NCBI GenBank assembly: GCA_028023455.1
Contig: JAQFVV010000254.1
Span: forward strand, 928,001-992,000
DNA length: 64,000 bases
Source: Epiperipatus broadwayi
Lineage: Eukaryota; Onychophora; Udeonychophora; Euonychophora; Peripatidae
Reading direction: 5' to 3'
Under the pieces are notes generated by a model that worked only from the letters and a program-made list of their open reading frames with translations, made no database searches and had not been told where the DNA came from. The position numbers were made by a program, and so were the translations under genes. This document shows, in pieces, positions 24,310 through 34,281 of this stretch (the first letter of the stretch is position 1; each line of letters begins with the position of its first letter).

Positions 24310-25370
24310 ATGAAATGTATGTGGATTAATAATTATTTTATTTTTGAAGTAATATTAATTAATATATGTTTTTATAAATAAAAAATAGTGTTCATTTAAT
24401 AAAAAAATGAATAAAATTTTATTGTAGAATTTTATTTATCAAGTTACAAAAGCAGTTGATTAATTCCATTTGTAGATTCTGAATGATTAGTTATAGAATT
24501 TACTCAACAGCTGCTGATTGTTCAAATGTTAAAAGAAAATGAAGCTGACAGGAAAAATAATAAAGTTATATAATTTAATTCAATGCAAACTAAAACGCAC
24601 TCAAAACTCAAGTTTGTTTGGATTTATATAACTATACATATATTTTGTTATTTTTTTAAAGCAAAACCTTAAATATAAATTATTTTAAGCTTATTCTCAG
24701 TAATGGACTTGTCTAAATTATAGAGCTGTTGAGATCAAATTCAGAATACAACACAGACTGACTAGTGGAACAACTATATTATAAACAAACAGCCAATGGC
24801 ACAAATAGACCAATCATACAACTGGATCAGTAAATCCAATTATTCCCAATAAGTTAGTACAATTGGATATAAAACTGAGGTCCATTTAATAATCTGACAG
24901 ATGATGGCATTGTTTCATTTTCAGAATTGTAATTTGTGGTCTGGATTGGTTTTGACAATGATATATATTATCCATTATTTTCTGAAATACAGTCACGAAT
25001 GCTTAAACTCAAGGCGAGGAGTTGCCAGTGGCAAATAATATCAAACTTTTTACAAGTCATACCAACATGGCTAGACATGTTAGGTTTTATTTTAAAAAAT
25101 CATAGTAAACTTATACATTCTGGTTCTTAATGCTAATAATTATACATCCATAATTCCAGCCTCTATAATCAGACAGTAACTTCCTTTAATTGATGGATGC
25201 GATACGTGTTTTTATATTATTTTAATTGTATCTTATTTATTAACTTGAAAACATTATTTCCTGGCACTTACACACACACACATGTATAATTCTAAGGCAG
25301 TATGCAATTTTCTTAAACTAAATGGAGTGGAGGATAAATGGACTGAAATATTCTGAGTTCAAATCCCTCT
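24310..25370. other. Unassigned A+T-rich sequence
   Basis: No feature recognised. Confidence 0.45.
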
Positions 25371-25372
25371 AA

Positions 25373-25373
25373 T

Positions 25374-25400
<27 letters not shown>
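25373..25400. repeat. (TA)n tract
   Basis: Alternating TA directly outside the left end of the hammerhead-SINE inverted dimer. Confidence 0.9.
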
Positions 25401-25401
<1 letters not shown>

Positions 25402-25405
<4 letters not shown>

Positions 25406-25790
25406 GGAATTTGAACATAGATTTTCAAGCTCCCTTCAGCATCTACTCTATCTCATACAACCTATACACAAGACCACATACATGTGAAAAAGATTTTTAA
25501 TAGTATGGATGGGTGAAGAGTTGGAGGGTGGAATAGAATAAAATCTGTCCATTAAAGTTTGAAGATTTGCTGTCTTAATATAAACCAACCACTGATTATT
25601 TATGTGTGTTTGGGAGATGAAGATCTGAACCAACTGACAAATGCTGTTTCAGCATGAAATACATATATTAAAAATCATTTATCTTTTTTATATGGATGTA
25701 GTCATGTGTATTGGTATATGAGATAGAGTGGATAACTGAAGAGAGCTTAGAAGTCTGTGTTGAAATCCCCTATATTACATATAAACTCCC
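25402..25790. mobile_element. Hammerhead-SINE family A, copy 2, inverted dimer
   Basis: Left arm (minus orientation), from TATAGGGAATTTGAACATAG through TTTCAAGCTCCCTTCAGC and CTCTATCTCATACAAC to CATGTGAAAAAGAT, is the reverse complement of the 3' module at 25686-25788. Between them lies one plus-strand unit: 5' body with GAAGAGTTGGAGGGTGG and CTGTCCATTAAAGTTTGAAG, then hammerhead motif 25624-25678. So the tRNA-like module sits at both ends as long inverted repeats, while the ribozyme is kept once. Confidence 0.7.
25624..25678 (+). ncRNA. Hammerhead ribozyme motif, degenerate (family A)
   Basis: Stem I 5' strand GATC-TGA-ACCAA, hairpin II TGCTG-TTT-CAGCA and GAAA are kept. The first core box reads CTGACAA instead of CTGATGA, and the 3' strand of stem I (TTAAA) no longer pairs fully. 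Predicted inactive. Confidence 0.7.
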
Positions 25791-25990
25791 AAGTTAATAA
25801 TATTTGTATTTTAATGTATATATAAAATAAATAAAATATCCATTAATTAAAAACAATATTGTAATTATAATTGAAATAATATTTTTAACGGTTTATAAAC
25901 AATTACAAACAATCTTAAAATCTGCAGAAGTACTTTCAGTTACTTTCTAACCTGCCTCAACTGCCATTAAATTCAAAAACCAAAAGCGGA

Positions 25991-26399
25991 AGCAAACGTC
26001 ATCAATTCAAATTCCACGAATCTCATATTTTAATGTTAGAAGCTTGTCGATTTATTAAATGCGTTTTATTCCTGTTTATAAAAATTGCCTCTTTAATTTT
26101 TCTTTTACTATGGTTTCTCTCTTCATGAAGAATTTTCACATTTTCAAATTTAAATTTATATTTACATGTTTTTTCATGATCAAAGAAAACTGAAGAAGAT
26201 ATTAAATCACCATTATTTTTATTTTTTACACGCTTATATAATAATTCATGTTCCTTCAATCTTTTCTCAATACTGCACCTAGATTCACCTATATATGATA
26301 GCATACAATCACAAAAAATTTGATATATGACATTACCTTTTTGCTTGACAGGTATGACATCCTTAGAATTATTGACTAATTTATTAATATTGTTTGGAA
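25991..26399 (-). pseudogene. GIY-YIG endonuclease domain of Penelope-like element (left arm)
   Basis: Reads from the palindrome centre: PNNINKLV, PVKQKGNVIYQIFCDC, YIGESRCSIEKRLKEHELL, HEERNHSKRKIKEAIFINR, then SNIKI and a stop. GIY-YIG features: a hydrophobic VIYQI strand for 'GIY', YIG, the Arg/His in R-x-x-EH, and the Glu in KEAI. In the right arm the next codon is CGA; here it is TGA, giving a premature stop about six residues early. The upstream reverse transcriptase is missing, so this is a truncated copy. Confidence 0.88.
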
Positions 26400-26409
26400 T
26401 GTCTATGTT

Positions 26410-26811
26410 CCAAACAATATTAATAAATTAGTCAATAATTCTAAGGATGTCATACCTGTCAAGCAAAAAAGTAATGTCATATATCAAATTTTTTGTGATT
26501 GTATGCTATCATATATAGGTGAATCTAGGTGCAGTATTGAGAAAAGATTGAAGGAACATGAATTATTATATAAGCGTGTAAAAAATAAAAATAATGGTGA
26601 TTTAATATCTTCTTCAGTTTTCTTTGATCATGAAAAAACATGTAAATATAAATTTAAATTTAATTTTGAAAATGTGAAAATTCTTCATGAAGAGAGAAAC
26701 CATAGTAAAAGAAAAATTAAAGAGGCAATTTTTATAAACAGGAATAAAACGCATTTAATAAATCGACAAGCTTCTAACATTAAAATACGAGATTCGTGGA
26801 ATTTGAATTGA
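26410..26811 (+). pseudogene. GIY-YIG endonuclease domain of Penelope-like element (right arm)
   Basis: Open frame of about 134 codons from the centre to the TGA at 26809-26811, ending IRDSWNLN. It carries the same domain as the left arm with two extra residues (KFKFNFENV against KFKFENV). The domain is complete, and in Penelope-like elements it nicks DNA next to the reverse transcriptase, but the polymerase half and a real start codon are absent. The internal ATG at 26503 lies inside the domain and is not a plausible start. Confidence 0.88.
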
Positions 26812-26945
26812 TGACGTTTGCTTCCGCTTTTGGTTTTTGAATTTAATGGCAGTTGAGGCAGGTTAGAAAGTAACTGAAAGTACTTCTGCGGATTTTAAGA
26901 TTGTTTGTAATTGTTTATAAACCGTTAAAAATATTATTTCAATTA

Positions 26946-26950
<5 letters not shown>
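26812..26950 (+). other. Penelope-like 3' UTR, conserved across three loci
   Basis: The segment TTGAATTTAATGGCAGTTGAG, then GGTTA-rich sequence and GAAAGTACTTCTGC, is repeated at 31135-31195 and, slightly changed, at 43225-43280. This is the most conserved noncoding part of the element, so it is a likely recognition region for its reverse transcriptase. Confidence 0.7.
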
Positions 26951-27001
<51 letters not shown>

Positions 27002-27045
27002 TATATATATATATATATATTATATCAATTATATATATATATATG
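26951..27045. repeat. (TA)n microsatellite
   Basis: About 95 bases of nearly pure TA with ATTATA and TCAATTA interruptions, cutting the right arm of the Penelope palindrome. Confidence 0.95.
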
Positions 27046-27049
27046 ATCA

Positions 27050-28080
27050 TGCTCCTACAGCAATAAATGTTTAGAAGAAAAATATGGGCAGAAGAAGATG
27101 AATCATCCATAATTTTAGCTTTGATATTATTTTAGTAAATATTTATTGACATTTCTGAAAAATTAAGTATTCAATTTATGTATTAGCCACATTTAAAATA
27201 TTGTCTACATCACTCTGAGATCATAGTTAAGTAATACAAACAAAGAGATCCTCTTAGACCTTATAATATCAATATAAAGTTTGTCTTATAAAGATATTTA
27301 AATATATATATATTCACTCAATGTATATTATAAATTATGTTTGGGGGAATAACAAGATAACACCTGCCCTCATCGAGTAAAATAGTAATCACAAGATTGT
27401 TGCAAAGACAATAAATATATTACATGGTTGATAATTGGTTTAGCTTACACAACTATATGGTATAATTATTATATTTGCAACAATGATGTGAATACTATTT
27501 TACCCCTTTGATTGCAAGTATTATCAAAACATTGATTTTTTTATATTTATATTTTTATTAATTATGGTTGCTCCCAATAAAAATTTATAAGACAACTTTT
27601 GCCATACATATACCCAACACTTAATTTTAAATAATGTAATAAATATGGATTATTAAAATAACATCATGGTAGAGTAGTTAGAGGATTCATCTACTGTGCT
27701 TGTGATTTGAACTTTAATCTGGAAAACTTGAACATTTTAAGGGAAAATTTTGGGGTAAATTTAGAAATCAATTAATGGTTGGTAATGGGTACATTCTTAG
27801 CTATTACTAATTCAATAGTATGTAAATAACTTTTACTACTACTTGAATATCTAACATTTATCTACACAATAAAATAATAGTTAAATCTTAAAAGATCCTT
27901 ACCAAACCTGTAATGAATTAATCTGATGTATAATATTTTTATTATTCTTCACACACTTCTATGGATAAAGTTTTTTTTTTTTTTCATTTAGGAAGAGTTT
28001 TATTTTAATAATCAATTACTGACACAAAAAGGTTATTGCTTTATGATGAAACTGTGTAAACTAATGATAAAGTGTGGGTT
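27050..28080. other. Unassigned A+T-rich sequence with one weak tRNA-like patch
   Basis: Nothing firm. Around 27667-27722, CATGGTAGAGTAGTTAGAGG and TGATTTGAACTTTAATC resemble box A and box B of a decayed tRNA-derived SINE, but no tail or duplication is visible. Confidence 0.3.
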
Positions 28081-28109
28081 CAAGAGCTAAAGATTTTTGG
28101 ACCAAAGCT

Positions 28110-28220
28110 GTGATGCAATGCACTGTGGCTTATCCTTTATCGGAGTCAGGAATCTCTCAACCATTATGCCCAGAGAAACCTGTTAGCCACTTTACTTTCC
28201 TTTTCCATTCCCACTCTATG
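28110..28220 (+). repeat. Module R, copy 1 (foldback family A internal module)
   Basis: About 110 bases: TGATGCAATGCACTGTGGCT, AGTCAGGAATCTCTCA, CCCAGAGAAACCTGTTAGCC, ACTTTCCTTTTCCATTCCC. Also at 32351-32450, and inside foldback copy 7 (51838-51906). Independent here, without family A arms. Confidence 0.7.
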
Positions 28221-28339
28221 ATTTTTACATATTCTTTTCTACCCTGCTCCATCCCATTTCCATAACATAATCTTTGTTAACTCCATGGCTTTATAACTAA
28301 ATCCCCCTTATTTTTTTCCAAACCCAGCATAAAAATCAA

Positions 28340-28745
28340 GAACCCACTTTATGTACAATCAATTTATTCTTCCACCTTATTATTGAACCCTTTCTGCCTG
28401 CAGGAATTTACATTCAATTAACAAATGCCTAATATTTTCTATGCCTTCCTTACACAACTTGTAGAGTAAATCATGCACATTTTTCCATTTATGTGTATAT
28501 TTGCTTGTTGCTAAAATCCTGTTTGAGCCTTAAATCATAAACTACTTTCCTTGCTATTATCATAAATTAACTCACACTCAGTATTCTGTTTACTTCATAT
28601 ATATTTAAACTCTTTTTACTCTCCATACTAGTTCTCCATCTCTCTAACTCCCTATTTTTTATTATTGCATATATTTTTCTATCTCATTCTTTGCCACTAT
28701 AACATTCACCAATTCTCCTAACATAATCACCCCACCTTTTTTATA
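28340..28745 (-). pseudogene. LINE polyprotein C-terminal remnant, decayed
   Basis: The minus strand gives, across shifts, KWKNVHDLLYKLCKEGIEN and IRHLLIECKFLQAERV (about 28395-28490). 'L-C ... E-x-x-x-HLLIEC-x-x-x-x-x-ER' is the typical zinc-binding tail of LINE reverse transcriptases. Stops are frequent and the upstream polymerase is not recognisable. Confidence 0.5.
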
Positions 28746-29165
28746 AGTATACTGACATGCCACTTGTATATTGTGACCTCTGAACTTAATCATTCCACTT
28801 GTTTATGATGCAGTTTTAAGTCTATGGTTCTATTAAAAAATATGCTTGCTTTGACTGCAGAATAAATAATTAGCAATAATATAAAAAGTTAAAGATATTG
28901 TTTTGTAAAAATATTATATTTAGATTTGAAATCTAAAGTCAAGTTCATTGATACCAAACAAAATTATTTGATAATTAATTATGAAATGTTAGACTTAGAA
29001 TCCAGTCTTTTAATGAGATTGATTCAGTACTGATAGAGTCAGGTATCTATATTCCATTTCACTCTACTTGATTCTTTAAAACAATATGGTGAACATACTG
29101 AAATAACTAATCAATAAATTTAAGATACAATATAATTTACTTGGATAAAATTTATGTACTGGTCA

Positions 29166-29272
29166 AGCGTTGTTAGCCGAGAGGTCATCGTAGCAGCCTT
29201 GCAAGCAAGTAGTTGGCTGCAGACAGTTGTGGATTCACCTCCCGGATGATGCTATGACATATGAAAAAAAAA
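29166..29272 (+). mobile_element. tRNA-derived SINE (family T), copy 1
   Basis: tRNA-like unit with box A position TTAGCCGAGAGG, box-B-like GTGGATTCACCTCCCGG, then GCTATGACATATG and an A run. Matches the copies at 29345 and 33307 in order and in the conserved 'GACATATAAAAA' end. Pol III transcription is inferred from the family. Confidence 0.65.
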
Positions 29273-29344
29273 ATTTACATACTTAAATATTTAAAAAAAT
29301 ACAGCAGAAAATAAAATATAAAATTGAAACATTTACATACATGT

Positions 29345-29436
29345 TACAATGGTGGCATAGAGATTAGCATAGCTGCCTTCCAAGCAGCTGGCCTAGGTTT
29401 GCTTCCTAGTCAACACATTTGACACATAAAAAAAAA
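29345..29436 (+). mobile_element. tRNA-derived SINE (family T), copy 2
   Basis: Box A-like TGGCATAGAGATTAGC, anticodon-arm region CTGCCTTCCAAGCAGC, box B-like TAGGTTTGCTTCCTAG, then CATTTGACACATAAAAAAAA. About 90 bases. Not a functional tRNA: the acceptor stem does not pair and it runs into a poly-A tail. Confidence 0.75.
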
Positions 29437-29559
29437 TATTTTTTTACTATTTAGAAATTATAAACTTAGTGAGAAGATGTGTTATCATATGTCCCTTCAT
29501 ATGTATAATATTTAAATACAAGTATATTGTCAAACTGAGCTTAATGTAATTAGAAGGAT

Positions 29560-29720
29560 TTGAACTCAGACTTTCAAGCTCTCTGCTATCCACCCCATCT
29601 TATACAACTGATACATATGACCACATAATGTGAAAAAGATGAGTTCTCCAATATATGTATTTTGTGCTGAATCAGTGCTCATCAGTTGGTCCAGATCGTC
29701 ATCTACCACACATAGTTAAT
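29560..29720 (-). mobile_element. Hammerhead-SINE family A, copy 3
   Basis: Minus orientation. The 3' module reads GAGTTCAAATCCTTC (good box B) and TAAGATGGGGTGGATAGC (box A position), preceded by ATGTGGTCATATG and the hammerhead motif. The 5' body of copies 1 and 2 is missing. Confidence 0.7.
29643..29698 (-). ncRNA. Hammerhead ribozyme motif, degenerate (family A)
   Basis: The CTGATGAG core and stem I strands (ACCAA with TTGGA) are kept. The second core box reads AAAA instead of GAAA, and hairpin II has two mismatches. Predicted inactive. Confidence 0.65.
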
Positions 29721-29749
29721 CTAAAAATAAACTTTGTTGTCATTTATAT

Positions 29750-30890
29750 TCTTAGAATGTTGTGATATTTTTGATAGAGAAATGTAAAAATAAAATTTGT
29801 GTTGTTCATTGGTAGTGTTTTATAAAAATAAATGTCAAAATGAATATTGCATTCTTTATTTAAACCTGGTAATCTCAGAACACTGACCATGTTGATCCTA
29901 AAAAAGTTGTCGACTTGTTGACTTGTATGCCATTGTTTAAAAAAAATATCTTTTCAATGATTTTAATGGGAAAGTAATTTCCAGTGAAGAAATTGCATTG
30001 GAATTTTTAGATAACAACAATCTTCTTAATGATGTTGAATGCAGTTCTTGTTTTAGCTAAAAAAAAACACCAATGAACCATAATTCTTCCTAACCTTTCT
30101 TCGTGCACTCAGTTTATCAACTGATGGGAATCAAAGTAAATCACTTTCACTTTAACCTTTTTACTTGTTACAAAGTTATTCATTTTTATTTTGTTTATTT
30201 TATTGCAGTTTGTATTGAATAAAGAAACAAAAGACAGAATTTTTAGGTGAAAAATATGAAATTTGTAGATAACTTTTATTTTGGCCATTTAATATATATT
30301 GTTTTTAAAAAAGCCGTCGAAGACATTTACAATTGACTGTACTTTTTTTTGTCTCACTTTTTCAAAACCAAATAAAAAATTGAAAAAATAAATATTAAAA
30401 GTTTGCTACAAACCTGTCAATCACAGTTAATAAAAAGTTTGAAATTACACATTTAATTTATAAATTCAGTATTACATGTATTATTATGAGAAACTATCTT
30501 TGCATATAAAAAGAATCTTAATCTTATTCATGAGTTATTTCAGTATTATTTCATGACATTGTCACTGAATTTTTAAAAAATCAATAAACATAAAACTGAA
30601 TGTAGGTATTCAGCTCTATTGGTATTGACTGATTCTTTGTAAAGTTATATTGCAAAAATCATTGACATTTGAATGTAAACTGAGTTAAAACTAAAATTGA
30701 TGGTAGTTAAAATGATCAGTTAGTTCACTGATTATGACCAGCAAAAAAAAAGAAATTAATGTTGATTTTGAAATGTAAATATGGACATTATAATTTCAAT
30801 TATAATATTCTCTCTTCCATTTTTTTCTTATTTTTGATCATAAATATTAACAAAATAATTAAATATTTATATGATGTGTTTTAATACAAA
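29750..30890. other. Unassigned A+T-rich sequence
   Basis: No feature recognised. Confidence 0.45.
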
Positions 30891-30891
30891 T

Positions 30892-31250
30892 AAAATGTCC
30901 ATTAATTAAAAAACCTAATAGTAATAACAATAAAATTAATAAATACAATGGTAATTACCTAAGTTAGTTCCTTAACCCTGCTCAACTGCCATTAAATTCA
31001 AACCATACTAAAAGAAAAATTAAGAAAGCAATTTTAATAAATAGAAATAAAATTAATATAATTAATTGATAAGCTGCTAACATTAAAATTCAGGATTCAT
31101 GGGATTTGAGTTGATGACATTTGCTTCCATTTTGCTTTTTGAATTTAATGGCAGTTGAGGAGGGTTAAGGAATTAACCGAAAGTACTTCTGCAGGTTGAA
31201 ATACTGTGTACAATAGTTAATTACCATTATACTTAGTAATTTTATGATGT
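30892..31250. mobile_element. Penelope-like element 3' end, second inverted pair
   Basis: Left arm (minus) AAAATGTCCATTAATTAAAAA, then CCTTAACCCTGCTCAACTGCC and ATTAAATTCAAA at 30897-31000. Right arm (plus) TTGAATTTAATGGCAGTTGA, GGGTTAAGGAATTAACCG at 31138 onward. Between lies a decayed end of the GIY-YIG frame (KRKIKKAILINRNKIN, 31010-31065; IQDSWDL, 31090-31110). Same layout as the 25.8-kb palindrome, but older and more truncated. Confidence 0.75.
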
Positions 31251-31739
31251 ATTTTAAGATTTTTTTTTTTTTGTTTAAGTTTTTCTAAACTTTTAGTTGT
31301 ATTTAATTTGGTCATCAGTAATAGTTAGCATGTAAATAATTTAAAATCATGTATTCCTGCATTATTTCAAATCTTTGAGTATTATATTTTCTTTGTGTTA
31401 TGGTACCAATATCAAAAAAGACAACCCAACATGATCAAAATATTAAATTTGCTTAAAACAATTGAATTTAAAGTTTCTGGTGATGTCATGTGAAATTTTA
31501 ACATCAGAACATGCAGGTTGAACTTCAATCTAGGACTCTCTAGCTTTATTTAATTTACTCTGATGAAATCTTGTAATTCAGTTTTTATTCATTTCCCAAA
31601 ATGTGATTTAATTAATACTTTGTATAACTATGTTTTCCAATGATAATATTTTTTTAAGTCTTCAAACAATTAAAAAAAAAAATAGTGAAAAATTTAAATT
31701 GTTAATTTTGTATAAAATTCAGTACTCTTTACAGTCTGT

Positions 31740-32299
31740 AATGACATAGTTCAACAGGTGAAGGGATTTACATATTTGAGTGGTTGGTTGAGTGAGGATG
31801 GAAGAAGTGAAGCTGAAGTTAAAAGAAGACTACAAAAGAGACATTTGTGAAAAGAAAGAAGATATTTTGTGGACTTTTAGAAAGAAAATTAAGAAAGAGA
31901 TTAATTAAATGTTACGTGTGGAGTGTATTAATGTATGGTTGTGAGACATGTACATTGAGTAATAGAATTAAGCCATGATTGGAAGCCTTTGAGATGTAGA
32001 CATCGAGAAGAATGGAAAAAATCAGTTGGATGAGTAAAATAACAAATGAAGAAGTTTTGAAAAGAGTAAATGAGAAAAGAAGATTGATTGAGAATATCAG
32101 AGAGAGAAAGAGAAACTGGATTGGATATATATTGAGAAAAGATTATAGTGTAATGAAAAAATTTTTGGAGAAAATGCTGAGTGGAAATAAAAAGAAAGGA
32201 CGGAAGAGAGTGGCATTATTTGATGATATAAGAGATGGGAAGACTTATGTGGAATTGAAGAAATGGGCAAGGAAGAGAATGGAATGGAGGAATGGATGA
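31740..32299 (+). pseudogene. LINE endonuclease-reverse transcriptase C-terminus, decayed
   Basis: Ordered fragments over several frames: FTYLSGWLSEDGRSEAEVKRR (31768-31830), a run for KKRLLCGLLRKKLRKRLIKC, YGCETWT-like at about 31935-31957, LEAFEM near 31980, then an open stretch from 32012: MEKISWMSKITNEEVLKRV, RKRNWIGYILRKDYSVMKKF, GRKRVALFDDI, WARKRMEWRNG. This is the classic 'FxYLG...EDGRSExE(I/V)xRR ... YGxETWTL ... LEAFEMWxxRRMxKISWxxxxTNEEVLxRV ... RxxWIGHxLR' C-terminus of animal non-LTR elements. The last 95 codons are open, but the upstream part has shifts and stops. Confidence 0.85.
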
Positions 32300-32350
32300 A
32301 TTGATGTTGTGACCACCCTCTGGACCTGTCTATTGGATAGAATATTTTTG

Positions 32351-32480
32351 ATGTGATGTACTGTGGCTTCTCCTTAAACGGATTCAGGAATCTCTCAGCA
32401 ATTATATCCAGAGAAACCTGTTAGCCACTTTATTTTCCATTCCCCACTCTTTACAGTACTGCCATCTAGTGGTGTTAAAG
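32351..32480 (+). repeat. Module R, copy 2, joined to a family A 'CAGTACTGCCATCTAGTG' block
   Basis: TGTGATGTACTGTGGCTTC, GGATTCAGGAATCTCTCAGC, CCAGAGAAACCTGTTAGCC, then TTACAGTACTGCCATCTAG. The second block is the family A core sequence. The junction shows the order R then A-core, as in foldback copy 7. Confidence 0.7.
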
Positions 32481-32924
32481 TGTATCGAAACTTAATTTCT
32501 GAAATTATATAAAAGTATTTTAGAAACCAAAACAAAATTTTTTTTAAAGGGAAATGACTTTATTCGCATAAATAAAAGCCAAAAAAGAACACCTAAATAG
32601 TAAAAAATATTTCTTTCTAAGCTTTCATATTAATTTTGATATTGAGTTACTAAAGTAAATTCACATTATGCTCATGTTTAGACTATATCCGAACATAAGC
32701 CAATATAACGCTTTTATTTTTGATCATGTAATATCTATTGTGAAATCTGAAAAAAATGTTTTTTTTTACTTTTTAATGCTTTTTTTATTTTAGTGTATTC
32801 ATATGAATAAAAATGTTTCTTTAATTTTTTTATGAACTTTACAAATTCTTTACAGAATCATTTTTTAATATTTGAAATACATGCATACTTCATATATCTG
32901 GAGTTTAATTACAATTATAGGGAA

Positions 32925-33105
32925 TTTGAACACAGACTTTCAAGCTCCCTTCACGTATTCACTCTCATACACACGACGAAATACGTATATTAGTGATCAT
33001 TTATCTTTTTCACATGTGTGTGTGTGGTCATGCCTATCGTCAGTATGAGTGGATACCAGAAGGGAGTTTGAAAGTCTGTTTTCAAATCCTCTATAATTAA
33101 ATTAT
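32925..33105. mobile_element. Hammerhead-SINE family A, copy 4, collapsed inverted dimer
   Basis: Left arm (minus) TATAGGGAATTTGAACACAG, CTTTCAAGCTCCCTTCACG; right unit (plus) from GAAATACGTATATTAGTGATC through CACATGTGTGTGTGTGGTC to AAAGTCTGTTTTCAAATCC. The middle, including the first core box of the ribozyme, is deleted. Only the 3' half of a hammerhead remains (32979-32998). Confidence 0.65.
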
Positions 33106-33294
33106 CTTTTGTTTATTACACTTGGATAGTGTTAACCATATTCTCTCATCTATCTTTTCTATTCACTTTCAAATCTACATATTAAAAATCTCCAATATCC
33201 CCTATGTTTTTACTTAATCATGTTTATCCTTTAATGTAGTAATATTTCAAACAAAGCTTTTAAAAAGGTTTTCAATATTATAGCATTTTAGAAT

Positions 33295-33460
33295 AAGGTC
33301 AAGGGCTTTTTTTTATATGTCAAAGCGCTGACCGGGAAGCGAACCCGGGCTGGCTAGATTGCAAGGCGGCTACATTGACCGCTATGCCACCAACGCGGGC
33401 CAGCTAGATTGGAAGGCAGCTACGCTGGCCACTAGGCCACCAACGCTTAACCAAGGTCAA
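33295..33460 (-). mobile_element. tRNA-derived SINE (family T), head-to-tail dimer with 8-bp TSD
   Basis: Minus orientation. The complete right-hand unit reads GCGTTGGTGGCATAGCGG (box A TGGCATAGCGG), GCCTTGCAATC, CCCGGGTTCGCTTCCCGG (box B GGTTCGCTTCC), AGCGCTTTGACATAT and a tail of A's (T's at 33307-33314). A truncated unit precedes it, from GTTGGTGGCCTAGTGGCC to TCTAGCTGGCC. AAGGTCAA at 33295-33302 and 33453-33460 flank the dimer as a likely target-site duplication. This is the best-preserved SINE here and locally G+C-rich. Confidence 0.8.
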
Positions 33461-33479
33461 CAGCTTTTATTGTAATTAG

Positions 33480-33890
33480 CTTACTTTTTTTTTGTTTTTG
33501 GATCCAAATTTCATTTGTAATTCTAATGTTAGATCTATTTGTTATTGCAATATTACAAAACAATTTCTATTCTTTTAGAAGAATTTTGTATCAAAAACTT
33601 AATTCTATCTTGAAAAAACATTTTTATAAGATCTGAGCATTTTGCTGAATTCTTTTCAGTAACAATTTCCTTTTCATAATAGCATTTTCTCTTTTAAACA
33701 AGGTTTTATTAAGAAAAAAATAATTGTTTCCAGTAATTTAATAATGAATAAACATAGGGTTAAAGTTATAAACATCACTGCATTTTTGGGTTTAAAACAT
33801 CAAAAAGAAAACAATAGCAGGAATTTAACTATATATATTTAAATATTTTTTTAAATATTCATTCACTCGTACATTCTTGAAACATATGAA
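33480..33890. other. Unassigned A+T-rich sequence
   Basis: No feature recognised. Confidence 0.45.
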
Positions 33891-33904
33891 TAAAGAAACT
33901 TGAC

Positions 33905-34105
33905 AATACTAAATTAGCATTCATCAGTTGATCCAGATCACAATTTCTTTCACATCTCTTTGTTCAATATTTATAGGTAGCAAATTACTACAGTTTGATA
34001 TATAAGTGTCAAACTTTCTGCCTTCTTAATTTCGTCAGCAGGTAATTCATATAAACGCATTACTGATTATTATTAATAATTTATTAATCTAGAGATTATC
34101 ACTAA
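33905..34105 (-). mobile_element. Hammerhead repeat family B (retrozyme-like), copy 1, decayed
   Basis: In minus orientation it aligns with 49390-49570: GATAATCTCTAG, TTAATAATTT, GTGTCAAA and TTTACTG-like sequence, then GATCTGGATCAACTGATGAATGC. The ribozyme's second core box is lost. This second locus outside 49 kb shows that the family is dispersed. Confidence 0.55.
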
Positions 34106-34265
34106 CCAATGTATTCGCTCTAAATACCAATTGAGGCATAATGTGTCTGTACGTTTGTCAAATATAATTATAATTTTCCCCCACATTTGTTCAGACAGAT
34201 CATAAATAAAGCGTTAGATGTATAACTTTAGTGACTATTTAGGCACAAATGTGATAGAAATCTGT

Positions 34266-34281
34266 TACCATGACTTGATAT
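34266..34281 (+). repeat. Target-site duplication, left, of the 34.3-kb retroposon
   Basis: TACCATGACTTGATAT, exact 16-base match to 35001-35016. Confidence 0.85.

Larger units (their letters stand above)
25838..26950. mobile_element. Penelope-like element, two 3' ends in a near-perfect palindrome
   Basis: Arms 25863-26399 and 26408-26950 are reverse complements with only a handful of differences (one 6-base indel, a few substitutions). The 8-base centre is TGTCTATG. Each arm holds the GIY-YIG endonuclease end of a Penelope-like element (5'-truncated at the same codon) plus about 140 bases of 3' UTR. The left arm continues to the element terminus (CATTAATTAAAAA, 25842-25860), while the right is interrupted by (TA)n. 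Such a palindrome would fold into a hairpin of about 540 bp. Its high identity means it is recent or kept alike by gene conversion. Confidence 0.9.

Noticed and set aside
31553-31600. Extra hammerhead at CTCTGATGAAATC
   Set aside because: The CTGATGA box is present but no hairpin II or GAAA follows and no stem I pairing was found.
33320-33440. Genuine tRNA gene
   Set aside because: Box A and B are good, but the acceptor stem does not pair, a tail of A's follows and a target duplication flanks it; it is a SINE.
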